Numbered from the stretch's first letter, positions 34,449 through 45,899 are shown. The stretch is DNA of 64,000 nucleotides from Pelagibacteraceae bacterium (GCA_019651435.1 BOYI01000002.1:124001-188000), one strand, 5' to 3'. Translations and numbers: made by a program. Notes: generated from the sequence alone by a model not told the origin.

Positions 34449-37300
34449 TATTCGTTTGATGGTAAGTTTTTAAATTTCATAAAACTTACTCCTGTCTTTT
34501 CTTTTATCACACTTTTGATAGAAGACTGAAGAGCTAATTTCTTGATGAGGCTTTGATTTGCAATATGTCTTTTAGCAATACCTGTTGCAGGAGCTGCAGC
34601 ACGTCTTCTTCCAACATAATATAAATTTTGGTTTAGTTTATATTTTGAGAAAATATGTCTAATTCGACTTTTTACAAATCCCCAAGCACCCATATTTTTT
34701 GGTTCCTCTTGTACCCATAACATCTCAGCATCTTTATTTTTGAGAATAACTTGACCTATTGTGTCAAAAGGAAATGGATATATTTGTTCTAATCGAACAA
34801 TCTTTACATTTTTAATTTTATTTTCCTTTCTATAATCATCTAGTTCATAGAAGATCTTTCCCGAGCAGAACACAATTCTTTTGGGGTTCTTAATGTCTTC
34901 GTCAATTATCCGATGAAAGGCAGTTCGACCTGAAAAGTCTTCAATATTTGATACATTGTTAGGATGTCGTAGGGTAGACTTAGGTGTAAACATTATTAAA
35001 GGTTTTCTAAAATTTCGATGAATTTGTCTTCGAAGAGCATGAAAATAACTTGCTGGAGTAGTACAGTTTAATATCTGGATATTATCTTCAGCTGCCATTT
35101 GTAAAAATCTCTCAATTCGGGCACTAGAATGTTCTGGTCCCATTCCTTCATGACCGTGGGGCAAAAGCATTACTAATCCACTCATTTGCATCCATTTTCT
35201 CTCACTTGCCGCAATAAATTGGTCGATAATAATCTGAGCTCCATTAGCAAAATCTCCAAATTGCGCTTCCCAAATCACTAAGGCATTGGGATCTGCTAAT
35301 GAGTAACCATATTCAAAACCAAGGACACCCATCTCTGAAAGAAAACTATCAATAATTTCAAATTGTTTTTGGTTTTTAGCTAAGTGGTTTAAAGGAATAT
35401 ATCGTTCTTCAGTTTTTTGGTCATAAAATACAGAGTGTCTTTGACTAAAGGTACCACGTCCAGAGTCTTGACCAGCCAGTCTCACTTTGAAGCCTTCTTT
35501 AAGTAGAGATCCAAAAGCGAGTGCTTCAGCAAATGACCAATCAATACCTTTACCATTTTTGATTGCTTTAAGTCTTGCAGCATTAAACTTTTCTAGCTTT
35601 GGGTGAAGGTTGAAACCCTCAGGGGTTTGAGTAATCTTTTTTCCAATATCCTTTAATGATTTAGATGGCTCTGCGGTTCTGCCTCTTCGAAGCGTATCTT
35701 TGGGTGCTTTACTTAAACCACTCCATTGTCCCCCCATCCAAGATTTTGTTTTTAGTTTATAGTTTTTAGCTTTTTCAAATTTTTTTTCTAAATCTGACCA
35801 AACAGTATCTTTAATAAAATCAATTTGTTGTTTGTTGAGTATTTCATTTTCAATAAGTTTATTTGCATAGATTTCAGCCACTGATTTTTTCTTTTTAATA
35901 GTTTGATACATTAAAGGCTGAGTAAAAGAGGGCTCATCACCTTCGTTGTGCCCATGTTTACGATAACAGAACATATCGACTAAAGTATCCTTTTTAAAAG
36001 TATTTCGAAATTCTGTCGCCGCTCTTGAAGCTAGTACCACGGCCTCAGGATCATCACCATTAACGTGAAAAATTGGAGCCTGAACTATCTTTCCAATTTC
36101 TGAAGAATAGGGAGCTGATCTACTATATTGAGGGGATGTAGTGAAACCGATTTGATTATTAATAATGAAATGAATAAGTCCACCAATACGATAACCGTTA
36201 AGCTGAGACATTGTGAAAGTTTCAGCTACAACACCTTGTCCAGCAATAGCAGCATCTCCATGTATTAATAATCCAGAAACTTTTGAATTTTCTTTGTCGC
36301 CTACTATGGTTTGTTTTGCTCGAATTTTACCGGCAACAACAGGATTCACAGCTTCTAAATGTGAAGGGTTTGCAGCCATACTGACATGAATGACATTTCC
36401 GCTAAAACTTCTATCTGAGCTTGCTCCTAAATGATATTTTACATCACCTGAACCTTCGTTACTTAAAGCGTTTTCACCTCCATGAATAAACTCACTGAAA
36501 ATTTGTATGTGTGGTTTTTTTACAACATTCGCTAAAATGTTTAAACGTCCTCGATGTGCACAAGCAAAGGAGAAGTCTTCAATCCCATACTCTGAAGATC
36601 TTTTTAAAATTTGCTCAAGCGCTGGAATGGTTGACTCTGCACCGTCCAGTCCAAATCTTTTTGTTCCTCGATACTTAGTATCTAAAAATTTTTCAAAATA
36701 TTCTGCTGAAATTAGTCTCTCTAAAATAGTTCTTTTTCCTTTAGGGGTTAGTTGCATATCTTTTTGGTCTTCTATTCTGCCTTTGAGCCAAAGATATTCC
36801 TCCGCGCTTTGGATGTGCTTATATTCAATTGATAGGGTGCCAGAATAAATTTTTTGTAATTTCTCAAATACTTGGCGAACAGATGCGGTCTCAAATCCCA
36901 AATATCCTGAAAGGAAAATTTTTCGATCTAAATCTTTTTCTTGAAAGCCATAATACTCTGGGTCTAATCCTTGAGGCTTTGATTTAACTGTTAGGCCTAA
37001 GGGATCAAGGTCAGCAATTAAGTGACCAATTTCTCTGTAAGCTCTAATCATCATCACCAATCTTAGTGAGTCAGAGATAGCTTGACTCAAGGAAGTTTGT
37101 GAAAAATCTGAACTTCGAGCTTTTTTGGACCAATCTAGTTTTTCATAATCATCAAGAATAGCTAACTCCTCAGGAGCTAATTCCTTGAAAAAATTATGCC
37201 AACTTTGATCAACTGAAGATGGGTTTTTAACAAAGTCTTTATATATGGAAATAATTTGAGAGGCGTTATTTGCAGTCAAAAAGGAATTATAAGATCTCAT
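34448..37300 (-). CDS. sucA: 2-oxoglutarate dehydrogenase E1
   Basis: 950 aa; FAHRGRLNILANVVKKP-type motif, GQDSGRGTFSQRHSVFYDQKT, VWEAQFGDFANGAQIIIDQFI. Confidence 0.96.
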   Translation of the reverse strand: MRSYNSFLTANNASQIISIYKDFVKNPSSVDQSWHNFFKELAPEELAILDDYEKLDWSKKARSSDFSQTSLSQAISDSLRLVMMIRAYREIGHLIADLDPLGLTVKSKPQGLDPEYYGFQEKDLDRKIFLSGYLGFETASVRQVFEKLQKIYSGTLSIEYKHIQSAEEYLWLKGRIEDQKDMQLTPKGKRTILERLISAEYFEKFLDTKYRGTKRFGLDGAESTIPALEQILKRSSEYGIEDFSFACAHRGRLNILANVVKKPHIQIFSEFIHGGENALSNEGSGDVKYHLGASSDRSFSGNVIHVSMAANPSHLEAVNPVVAGKIRAKQTIVGDKENSKVSGLLIHGDAAIAGQGVVAETFTMSQLNGYRIGGLIHFIINNQIGFTTSPQYSRSAPYSSEIGKIVQAPIFHVNGDDPEAVVLASRAATEFRNTFKKDTLVDMFCYRKHGHNEGDEPSFTQPLMYQTIKKKKSVAEIYANKLIENEILNKQQIDFIKDTVWSDLEKKFEKAKNYKLKTKSWMGGQWSGLSKAPKDTLRRGRTAEPSKSLKDIGKKITQTPEGFNLHPKLEKFNAARLKAIKNGKGIDWSFAEALAFGSLLKEGFKVRLAGQDSGRGTFSQRHSVFYDQKTEERYIPLNHLAKNQKQFEIIDSFLSEMGVLGFEYGYSLADPNALVIWEAQFGDFANGAQIIIDQFIAASERKWMQMSGLVMLLPHGHEGMGPEHSSARIERFLQMAAEDNIQILNCTTPASYFHALRRQIHRNFRKPLIMFTPKSTLRHPNNVSNIEDFSGRTAFHRIIDEDIKNPKRIVFCSGKIFYELDDYRKENKIKNVKIVRLEQIYPFPFDTIGQVILKNKDAEMLWVQEEPKNMGAWGFVKSRIRHIFSKYKLNQNLYYVGRRRAAAPATGIAKRHIANQSLIKKLALQSSIKSVIKEKTGVSFMKFKNLPSNE

Positions 37301-37353
37301 TAATCTTATTAATTTATACTCCTATCACCGAACGATGTCATTGTCTTTTGAAG

Positions 37354-38302
37354 CTATTTTAGTATTTTCTCAACTGCATTTACCAATCCCTGAACTGATT
37401 TTACAGATTTCTTTAACATAGATTTTTCATTAGCTGAAAGTTTAACCTCAATAATTTTTTCAATTCCTTTGTTTCCAATTATTGTAGGAACGCCCATATA
37501 CATATTTTTTAAACCATATTGGCCATTAAGAAATGCAGCACAAGGTAATAATTTTTTTTGATTAAGTAAGTAAGCTTCAGCCATTTGAATAGCTGAGCTA
37601 GCAGGGGCATAAAATGCAGAACCTCTTTTTAAAAGTTTAACTATTTCACCTCCACCCATTCTAGTGCGATCAACAATTTTTTTAATTTTAGAGGTTGGTA
37701 CTTTTTTAATTTTAATGTAGTCCATCAGAGGAATACCCCCAATGGTTGTATAGTTAACTAAAGGTACCATGTCGTCTCCATGGCCTCCTAAAACAAAGGT
37801 CTCAACATCATTAATGGAGACATCTAAGGCTTCAGATAAAAAGAATTTCATACGTGAAGAGTCAAGAACTCCCGCCATACCAACACACATATTTTTTGGA
37901 AGTTTTGAATACTTTTGTAAGACATAGACCATTGCATCAAGAGGATTAGTAATACAAATAACGAATGCTTTAGGTGAGTGCTTTTTGATATCAAGACCTA
38001 TCTTTTTTGATAATCTTTCCATTGGTCTCCAAAAGATCATCTCTACTCATTCCAGGCTGTCTAGGTAAACCAGCGGTAATGATAATGACATCAGAGTTTC
38101 TCATATGAGAGAAATCATTGGTTCCAGTTATCTTTCCAGTAAAACCCTCAACGGCAGATGACTGACTAAGATCAAGTGCTTTACCTTGAGGCATACCCTC
38201 CACAACGTCTATTAAAGTAATGTCTCCTAATTTTTTGAGTGCTGCCAGGTGTGCTAGCGTTCCACCGATATTCCCTGCGCCAATTAATGATATTTTATTC
38301 AT
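37354..38302 (-). CDS. mdh: Malate dehydrogenase, frameshifted near 38015
   Basis: [62 protein letters not shown]. Confidence 0.94.
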
Positions 38303-39103
38303 TAACTATTAATTTTTGATATTTCATTTTTAATTTCAGCTATAGCTTTAGCTGGGTTTAGTCCTTTTGGACATGAATTTGTGCAATTCATGATTGAATG
38401 ACATCGGTACAGTTTAAAACTATCGTCTAATTCATTCAATCTTTCTTTTTTTTCTTCGTCGCGACTATCTTGTATCCATCTATTTGCTTGTAAAAGAACA
38501 GCTGGGCCAAGATACTTATCTTCATTCCACCAATAGCTTGGACATGAGGTGCTGCAAGAAAAAACACATCACGCATTCCCACATTCCATCTAATTTATCT
38601 CTATCTTCAATGGATTGATAATTTTCTTTTTTATTGTTAGGAGTTTTTTTACTTAACCAAGGTTTAATTGATTTAAATTGTTCAAAAGCTTTTTTTAAAT
38701 CAACAACTAAATCTTTTAAAACCTTCATATGGGGAAGTGGATAGATATTTATTACATCTGAACATTCTTCTATATTTTTTTGGCATGCTAATGTATTCAC
38801 ACCATCAATATTCATTGCACAGGAACCACAAACCCCTTCTCTACAAGATTTTCTGAAAGTTAAGCTAGGGTCCACTTCTGCTTTTATTTGATTCAAAATA
38901 TCCAAAACCATCGTACCGGCTTTTTTTACATCAATTTCAAATCTATCAATTTGAGGAGGTGTATTTTCATCTCCAGACCAACGATACACATAAATAACTC
39001 GAATATCGTGATTTTGTTGAGATTGTTCGTCCAATAAATCTACGTTGGAATATGATTTTCCTTTTATCGGGACTAAATTTTTAGGAAGTGATAGTTGAAC
39101 CAT
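38302..39103 (-). CDS. sdhB: Succinate dehydrogenase iron-sulfur subunit, frameshifted near 38550
   Basis: [22 protein letters not shown]-term [28 protein letters not shown] in another frame. Confidence 0.93.
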
Positions 39104-40880
39104 TAATAAACTCTTACTTGCGGTTGGATAACCGAAATTTGATTACTTAAAGTTGTCATTCTGACTGGACGATGTGATATTCTGTGATCCTCGCTATTTC
39201 CCCAATATAGCGTATGTTTTAGCCAATTTTCATCATCCCTATCTGGAAAATCTTCTCTAGCATGGGCGCCTCTGCTTTCAGTTCTCTGCTCAGCAGAAAT
39301 TCCTACACTTCCAGCAACCTGCATTAAATTGTGTAATTCTAATGCTTCAACCAAATCAGTATTAAAGACATCAGATTTGTCATTCACATTTATGTGTTTG
39401 AGATCTTTCGACATTGATAAAAGTTCATCATTTCCTAATTTTAAAGTTTCACTTTCTCTATAAACACCAAATCTTTTTTGAACTGTTTTCTGCATTTTTT
39501 CTCTTAATTCACCGACGGAGATATCTCCAGAGTTATTTTTAATGGAGTGAAGTCGATCAATGATTTCTTGGGTGGATTCATTAGATGGCATTTTATTAGA
39601 TTCCATTGGATTAATTACTTGACCAGCCTGAATAGCCGCACCTCGCCCAAAAACAATAAGCTCTGCAAGAGCATTAGTGCCTAATCTGTTTGCACCATGA
39701 ACAGAAGCACAAGCTGCCTCACCTATGGCCATTAAACCCTCACATATCTCCTCGCTATCAGAGTTGGTTGGCTTTAAAACTTCTGCTTTGAAGTTTGTTG
39801 GAATGCCTCCCATACAATAGTGAACTGTTGGGACAACCGGAATTGGCTCTTTAGATATATCTCTTCCACAAAAAGCTTTTACTGACTCAGAAATGCCTGG
39901 CAACCTTTTTGATAACATGTCAGCATCAAGATGTTCTAGATGTAAATTTATATAATCTTTATTAGGACCACAGCCTCTGCCGGCACTTATTTCTTTACTT
40001 ATAAATCTTGAAATTACATCTCTTGCGGCAAGGTCTTTTGCATTAGGTGCATACTCTAGCATGAACCTTGTTCCTTCATTGTTTTTTAAAACTCCCCTTC
40101 ACCTCTAGCTGCTTCAGAGATAAGTACACCAACTCCATAAATGCCAGTCGGATGAAATTGTATAAACTCCATATCAGATAAAGGCAATCCGGCTCTTAAA
40201 GCTATTCCTGCACCATCTCCCGTACAAATATGAGCGCTTGTAGATGATTGAAATATTCTTCCATACCCCCCGGTTGCCAATATCGTCATCTTGGCAATAA
40301 ATCGATGAAGCGACCCATCTTCAATATTAATGGCTAACAACCCACAAATTGTATTTGACTCATCTTTTAATAAATCAACAGCGAAGTATTCATTAAAAAA
40401 ATCAACATTATTTTTAAGACTCTGCTGGTAAAGAGTATGAAGTAGTGCGTGTCCGGTTCTATCTGCTGCAGCGCAAGCTCTCTTAGCCGGATCTCCTTTC
40501 CCGTTATTAGTCATATGGCCACCAAAGGGTCTTTGATAAATTTTTCCATCTTCTGTTCTAGAAAAAGGCATCCCGTAATGTTCAAGCTCAACAATTGAAT
40601 CAACTGCATTAGAGCATAGATATTCAATACTATCTTGATCGCCAAGCCAATCTGATCCTTTGACGGTATCATACATATGCCACTGCCAACTATCTTCTCC
40701 CATATTACCAAGCGCAGCGCCTATACCTCCTTGCGCAGCAACTGTGTGACTTCTTGTAGGATAAACTTTTGAGACACATGCTGTTTTTAAACCTTGCTCA
40801 GAGCAGCCAAGTGCAGCTCTCAGTCCTGCTCCTCCAGCTCCTAAAACAACAACATCTAATTTATGGTCTGTATAATTCAT
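39103..40880 (-). CDS. sdhA: Succinate dehydrogenase flavoprotein subunit, frameshifted near 40080
   Basis: [73 protein letters not shown]. Confidence 0.95.
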
Positions 40881-40881
40881 A

Positions 40882-41207
40882 TTAATTTATAAGCAAAACA
40901 GGCAAAAATGATAATAGGCAAATACAAATGCCCATATCTGTTAATTTGGAGAAAAATTTAACTTTTTTAAATTGAAGTAGTCCTCTAAACTTTAATTAAT
41001 TGTATTCTTATATGGATGAAAGAAATAATAAAAAAATGAGATTAACAATTTATTAAAGTCATTTGAAAAAGCTATTATTAGAAAATTAGTATCAGAAAAA
41101 TTTTGCAAGAATATAAAAATAAACCAATAACTTATGGGAATTAAAGCAATATAAACTAATCTCTCAATTTTCCACTTACTTGATGCTTTCATGATAAAAT
41201 TATCCAT
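40882..41207 (-). CDS. sdhD: Succinate dehydrogenase membrane anchor subunit, frameshifted
   Basis: Small TM protein between sdhC and sdhA ([29 protein letters not shown]...); C-term [16 protein letters not shown] in another frame. Confidence 0.65.
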
Positions 41208-41557
41208 GAAAAGCAAATTGTCATAATTACATTTAAAATTAATATTAAATATGTGGTTAAATAAACTCGATTTAGATCTAGCCCTAATGCATAGGACCAT
41301 ACAAAATACTTAAAGCCATTTAACAGATGATGGTTGAAGATAAAAAACCAAAAAATAAATAAAAGCTTAATTGGAAAAAAATTTATCAAAGAATTTAAAG
41401 ATGAATGAAAACCTGGTAATAAATTTATACTACCAACCCACAAAGCAAAAAAAGGAAGAGAAAAAGCAAAAGCAATCATGCCAATTCTACTAGATATGGA
41501 AAATATCATTGTCAAAAAAGGCTTATATATTTGTAAATGGGGCGATAATGGTGCCAT
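41189..41557 (-). CDS. sdhC: Succinate dehydrogenase cytochrome b556 subunit
   Basis: PLSPHLQIYKPFLTMIFSISSRIGMI; HHLLNGFKYFVWSYALGLDL. Confidence 0.88.
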   Translation of the reverse strand: MAPLSPHLQIYKPFLTMIFSISSRIGMIAFAFSLPFFALWVGSINLLPGFHSSLNSLINFFPIKLLFIFWFFIFNHHLLNGFKYFVWSYALGLDLNRVYLTTYLILILNVIMTICFSWIILS

Positions 41558-41719
41558 TCGCGAAATATATCTAAATATAATTTTATAGTAAAAAACTATT
41601 ATTTTATTAATTCATGCAAAATGTAAATAATTAAGATTGTGGAAAAATTGTTAGTTAAATAACAAGGATATTTAATTTTTGAATCAAAATTCTAATTTAA
41701 ATTCATTAAAGTGAACACT

Positions 41720-41818
41720 GGTCGAAAACCGAAACTTTGGTTTCCAGGGTGCCGAATCTCACCCCGCATGAGAAAGACTTCATATTTATATGGAGTTGGC
41801 GCCCCGACCTAATTTTTT
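41720..41818 (+). ncRNA. Candidate structured RNA (sRNA or regulatory element) upstream of TRAP dctQM, family unknown
   Basis: Nested stems: P1 GGTCG/CGACC (41720-24/41805-09), P2 AAACC/GGTTT (41726-30/41739-43), P3 GGGTGCC/GGCGCCC (41747-53/41798-804), P4 TCTCA/TGAGA (41757-61/41769-73), P5 ACTTCATAT/ATATGGAGT (41777-85/41788-96), then T6 (41813-18). Confidence 0.6.
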
Positions 41819-41845
41819 ACTTATTTTATCTTAAAAACTACCGTA

Positions 41846-41851
41846 TATAAT
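41846..41851 (+). promoter_or_regulatory. Possible -10 element (TATAAT) for dctQM
   Basis: Perfect TATAAT, 9 nt gap to ATG at 41861; -35 weak (TTATTTT region). Confidence 0.35.
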
Positions 41852-41860
41852 TCTCGCTTA

Positions 41861-42373
41861 ATGTCGGCATTGGCTCAAATCTCAAAATTTCTTGACCGTA
41901 TCAATACCTATATTGGTTATTTATGTGGAATTTTTGCTTTCTCAATGGTGATTGTGGTTTTCAGTGTAGTAGTGCTTAGATACGGTTTTAGTATTGGCTT
42001 CATTTGGATGCAAGAAATCTATGTTTGGCTTCATAGCTTTATTTTTATGATGGGCAGTGGTTTTACCTATTTGGCGAATGAGCATGTTCGAATTGATGTC
42101 TTTTACCGTGATGCTTCTGCAAAATATAAGGCAACAGTTGATATCTTAGGAAATATTTTCTTATTAATTCCATTTTTATACATCATATGGAAATTTAGCT
42201 TTCCATTTGTTTACCGTTCTTTTTTAATGAACGAGGTTTCAAGAGAAGCTGGAGGAATGCCAGCCCTTTACATTTTAAAAAGTGCTATTCTTTGGTTTTG
42301 TATAGTTTTGTTTATACAAATCATCTCTAATATTTGTAAATCTGTTCTCTCTTTATCTGGATCTAAAACATGA
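41861..42373 (+). CDS. dctQ: TRAP transporter small permease subunit
   Basis: Four-TM DctQ-like protein (FIWMQEIYVWLHSFIFMMGSGFTYLANEHVRIDVFYR) with ATGA overlap with DctM. Confidence 0.9.
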   Translation: MSALAQISKFLDRINTYIGYLCGIFAFSMVIVVFSVVVLRYGFSIGFIWMQEIYVWLHSFIFMMGSGFTYLANEHVRIDVFYRDASAKYKATVDILGNIFLLIPFLYIIWKFSFPFVYRSFLMNEVSREAGGMPALYILKSAILWFCIVLFIQIISNICKSVLSLSGSKT

Positions 42374-43746
42374 TCACTCCAGAAATACTTGCTATTGTAA
42401 TGTTTTTGACGACTTTAGGTCTACTACTCTTTGGTTTTCCAGTAGCGTTTACTCTTGCTGGCTCTGCCTTGTTATTTGGTTTTCTTGGTGATGCATTAGA
42501 AGTTTTTAATTTTAGAATGATGGGTTTTTTCCCTCAAAGAATTTTTGGGACAATGATAAATGAACCACTTGTTGCAGTTCCTCTTTTTATATTTATGGGA
42601 ATCATGTTGGAGAAAACAAAAATTGCAGCAGGTCTTTTACAATCTATTGGGGAACTTTTTGGTTCAACTAAAGGTGGGTTAGGCATAGGAGTTGTAATAG
42701 TAGGTATGCTTCTTGCGGCCTCAACTGGAATAGTTGGAGCAACTGTAGTTACTATGGGCATGCTTTCTTTGCCCTCAATGATCAAAGCTGGATATGACCA
42801 AAAAATTGCAACAGGAACTATTTGTGCAGCTGGTACTCTTGGTCAAATTATTCCTCCTTCTATTGTACTTGTTTTGTTAGCAACAATTCTGCAAGGAGCA
42901 AATGAAGAAGCGGCGATGTTAAAAGGAGATCTTGCTCCTGATCCTGTAACAGCAATTGATCTGTTTGCAGGTGCTTTAATGCCCGGGCTCATGCTGGTGG
43001 TGATGTTTATTATCTTCATCTATTTTTATGCAAGAATATTTCCCAACTCCTGTCCACCAATTCAAACCGTTAAATCTAGAAGTGAAATTTATAAAGAGGC
43101 TTTCAAATCTATTTTCCCACCTTTAATACTTATTGTACTAGTTTTAGGCTCGATATTAATGGGCGTTGCAACTCCAACTGAGTCAGCTTCAGTAGGGGCT
43201 GTTGGGGCTGCTATTATCGCTTTTACAAAAGGAGAATTAACTTTTCAAAATCTAAAAGAAGTATCTCTTAATACAGTAAAACTTAGCTCTTTTGTTTTTG
43301 TCATTTTAATTGGTGCTTCTATGTTTTCCTTAGTTTTCAGGGGATTCAATGGTGATGCTATGATTGAGCATTTTCTGGGTAGCCTTCCAGGGGGATTATT
43401 TACAGCCTTATTAATTGTTATGATTGCTATCTTTTTCTTAGGTTTTTTTCTAGACTATATAGAAATTATTTTTGTAATTGTTCCTTTAGTGGGACCAATA
43501 CTAATCGCAAATGGTGCGGACCCTTTGTGGCTTGGTATTTTGATTTCACTCAATCTTCAAACCAGTTTTTTAACTCCACCATTTGGCTTTTCTTTATTCT
43601 TTTTAAGAGGTGTCGCTCCAAACGAAATACAAACAAGAAACATGTATAAAGGTGTTATGCCATTTATTGGAATTCAAGTATTAGCCATTATTATTGTTGC
43701 TCTTTTTCCAAGTATCGCTACTTGGCTTCCGAACTTAATGTTCTAG
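42370..43746 (+). CDS. dctM: TRAP transporter large permease subunit
   Basis: VPLFIFMGIMLEKTKIAAGLL, GTLGQIIPPSIVLVLLA, NLQTSFLTPPFGFSLFFLRGVAP. Confidence 0.94.
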   Translation: MITPEILAIVMFLTTLGLLLFGFPVAFTLAGSALLFGFLGDALEVFNFRMMGFFPQRIFGTMINEPLVAVPLFIFMGIMLEKTKIAAGLLQSIGELFGSTKGGLGIGVVIVGMLLAASTGIVGATVVTMGMLSLPSMIKAGYDQKIATGTICAAGTLGQIIPPSIVLVLLATILQGANEEAAMLKGDLAPDPVTAIDLFAGALMPGLMLVVMFIIFIYFYARIFPNSCPPIQTVKSRSEIYKEAFKSIFPPLILIVLVLGSILMGVATPTESASVGAVGAAIIAFTKGELTFQNLKEVSLNTVKLSSFVFVILIGASMFSLVFRGFNGDAMIEHFLGSLPGGLFTALLIVMIAIFFLGFFLDYIEIIFVIVPLVGPILIANGADPLWLGILISLNLQTSFLTPPFGFSLFFLRGVAPNEIQTRNMYKGVMPFIGIQVLAIIIVALFPSIATWLPNLMF

Positions 43747-43772
43747 TTCTTCTTTTGCTGTTTTTTGAAAGA

Positions 43773-44702
43773 TTAGAACCAGCTAATATTCTCTTTTTCA
43801 CAAAGTTTTTTTAACTTTAAAGGGTAATCGGTTATTATTCCATCCACCCCATAATCAATCATTCTTAACATTTCGTATTCTTCATTGACTGTCCACACGT
43901 TCACAGGAAGGCCTTCATCATGAGATATTCTAACCATATCTTTGCTTATATCTTTACGGTTGGGGTGCCATGCTTTTCCTCCTAGTGTTTTGATAAGCCT
44001 AGGTAACTCTCTACTTTCACTATCGTATAAAGGCATAAAATCCAACCAAGGTGATTTATCATAAACTTTGCCTTTAAGATCAGATGTTAAATAAGCTCTA
44101 GAAATTTTAGGATCTATATTTTTTATTTCTGTTAAAACTCTCCAATCAAAAGATGAGTAAATGACTTTATCTTTTAATTTAGTTTTATTAACTTCTTCAA
44201 TTATTAATTTTGCCATTACATTTGGAGGGGGTGTTAAATTATCCTCAACGGGTGTTGATTTAATTTCTAAATTAATTATTAAGTCATCTGAAATATTAGT
44301 TGATGTCAATTCAAGTAGATCAGATAATTTAGGTATATTTTTTTCACCTAAGCTTTTTTGATTATCAAATCTTCTTCCATATTTAGATTTTTTATTAATC
44401 GAACCAATTTTAAAACTAGTCAGCTGCTCATAAGTCAGTTCAAAAATCTTAATATCATCATTATCAATCCAATTGCCCTCGCTATTTTTTGTGAGAGCGG
44501 GATTTAACCTAAAATCATGATTAACTACTGGAACTAAGTCTTTTGAAAGTAAGATGTCAGTTTCATATGCATTAATTTTGTTTTCAAATAAATATTTAAA
44601 ACTATCTAAAGTATTTTCTGGTAAGTCTCCCTAGCCCCTCTGTGGCCGTAAATTTTATGTGATTTGGCTTAGATAAAATCAAAATTCTTAGAATATTAGG
44701 CA
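43773..44702 (-). CDS. Glycerophosphodiester phosphodiesterase, frameshifted
   Basis: N-term GHRGAR...PENTLDSFKYLFENKINAYETDI in shifted frames; C-term DEGLPVNVWTVNEEYEMLRMIDYGVDGIITDYPLKLKKL. Confidence 0.82.
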
Positions 44703-44726
44703 TTTGCCCCCAAAAAAGGGGCAAAT
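44702..44726 (-). repeat. Intercistronic perfect inverted repeat/hairpin after dctP
   Basis: ATTTGCCCC-caaaaaa-GGGGCAAAT, 9-bp arms. Confidence 0.8.
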
Positions 44727-44738
44727 TAAAATCAATTA

Positions 44739-45864
44739 TTATGCAGATGGATAAGTAAATGGGAGACTTCTAACTCTCATGTACTCTTTCTCAGAAGTGT
44801 TTGTCCATCTTAAAATTGATGATCTAAATTCAACGATATGAGAGAAAAGCGCTTGAGAAACTGGATCTTCTGCTGCGATTGAACTACATACCTCACCTGC
44901 TCTTTGTCCTAAAGCGTTCATAACATCATCTGGCAGTTGTCTCATTTGAACACCATGCTCATTGATGAGTTTTTGGTATGAACTATCATTCACAGCTTGG
45001 AAATGAGATAGAACTTCCATATTCACTGCTTTTGAAGCAAGAGTAATAAGTTCTTTAGTTGAGTCATCTAACTTCTCCCACTCAAACATATCAATTGAAC
45101 AATCAAGGATTGTTGCTGGCTCATGCCATCCTGGGTTGTAGTAATACTGAGCAGCTTGGTAAAAACCAGCTCCTAAATCAGCAGCAGGACCAATCCATTC
45201 AGTACCATCGATTGCACCAGATGCAAGCGCAGGCAACACATCAGGACCAGCAAGTAAAACGATATTAGCACCAAAAGTTTTTAGTACTTCGCCGCCAAGA
45301 CCTGGCATTCTTATTTTTAAACCGTCAAAATCTGCGAGTGAGTTAATTTCTTTATTAAACCAACCACCCATCTGGTTACCAGTGTTTCCCATTGGAAGAA
45401 ATTTCACACCAATTGAATTGTAAGCTTTATCTGCTGCTTCAATTCCTCCCCATAGTAACACCAGGCATTTTGTTCTTGAGCTGTCAAACCAAAAGGTAAC
45501 GCCGCAGAAAATGATGGAGCCATGCTTATATTAGTCCAATAATATCCTGCACCGTAAGCCATCTGAGCAGCACCAGATCTAACTGCATCTAGCGATTCAA
45601 GAGGTGGGACTAATTCACCCCATGATATACAGTGATTTTTAACTTATCAGATGCATTATTAATATAACTAGCAAATCTATCTATTGCTTTGCCGAGACCA
45701 CTTGCCTTACCAAAAGCAGAACATGCAATCCATTCCATGTGTCCGCCCGATATAGCTGGAGCTGGAAAGGAAGAAACTGTTGCGGCTCCAAGTGCTGCAG
45801 CACCTGCGCCTTTAAGGAAGTTTCTTCTTTTCATGGTCTTATTGTTTTTTGTTTTTTTTGCCAT
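44739..45864 (-). CDS. dctP: TRAP transporter substrate-binding protein (DctP, TakP-like), frameshifted 45460-45620
   Basis: MKRRNFLKGAGAAALGAATVSSFPAPAIS signal; GPDVLPALASGAIDGTEWIGPAADLGAGFYQAAQYYYNPGWHEPATILDCSID. Confidence 0.85.
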
Positions 45865-45899
45865 AAATATTTCCCTCCTAAATATTAAGAAATAATTAA

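Noticed and set aside
41680-41709. Promoter for the structured RNA (TTGAAT ... CATTAA)
   Set aside because: Spacing (about 19 nt) and -10 match are too weak to claim.
41720-41818. TPP riboswitch (GGGTGCC and TGAGA words)
   Set aside because: The second conserved arm (ACCTGATCTGG...CAGCG-type) is missing and the gene context (TRAP transporter) does not fit.
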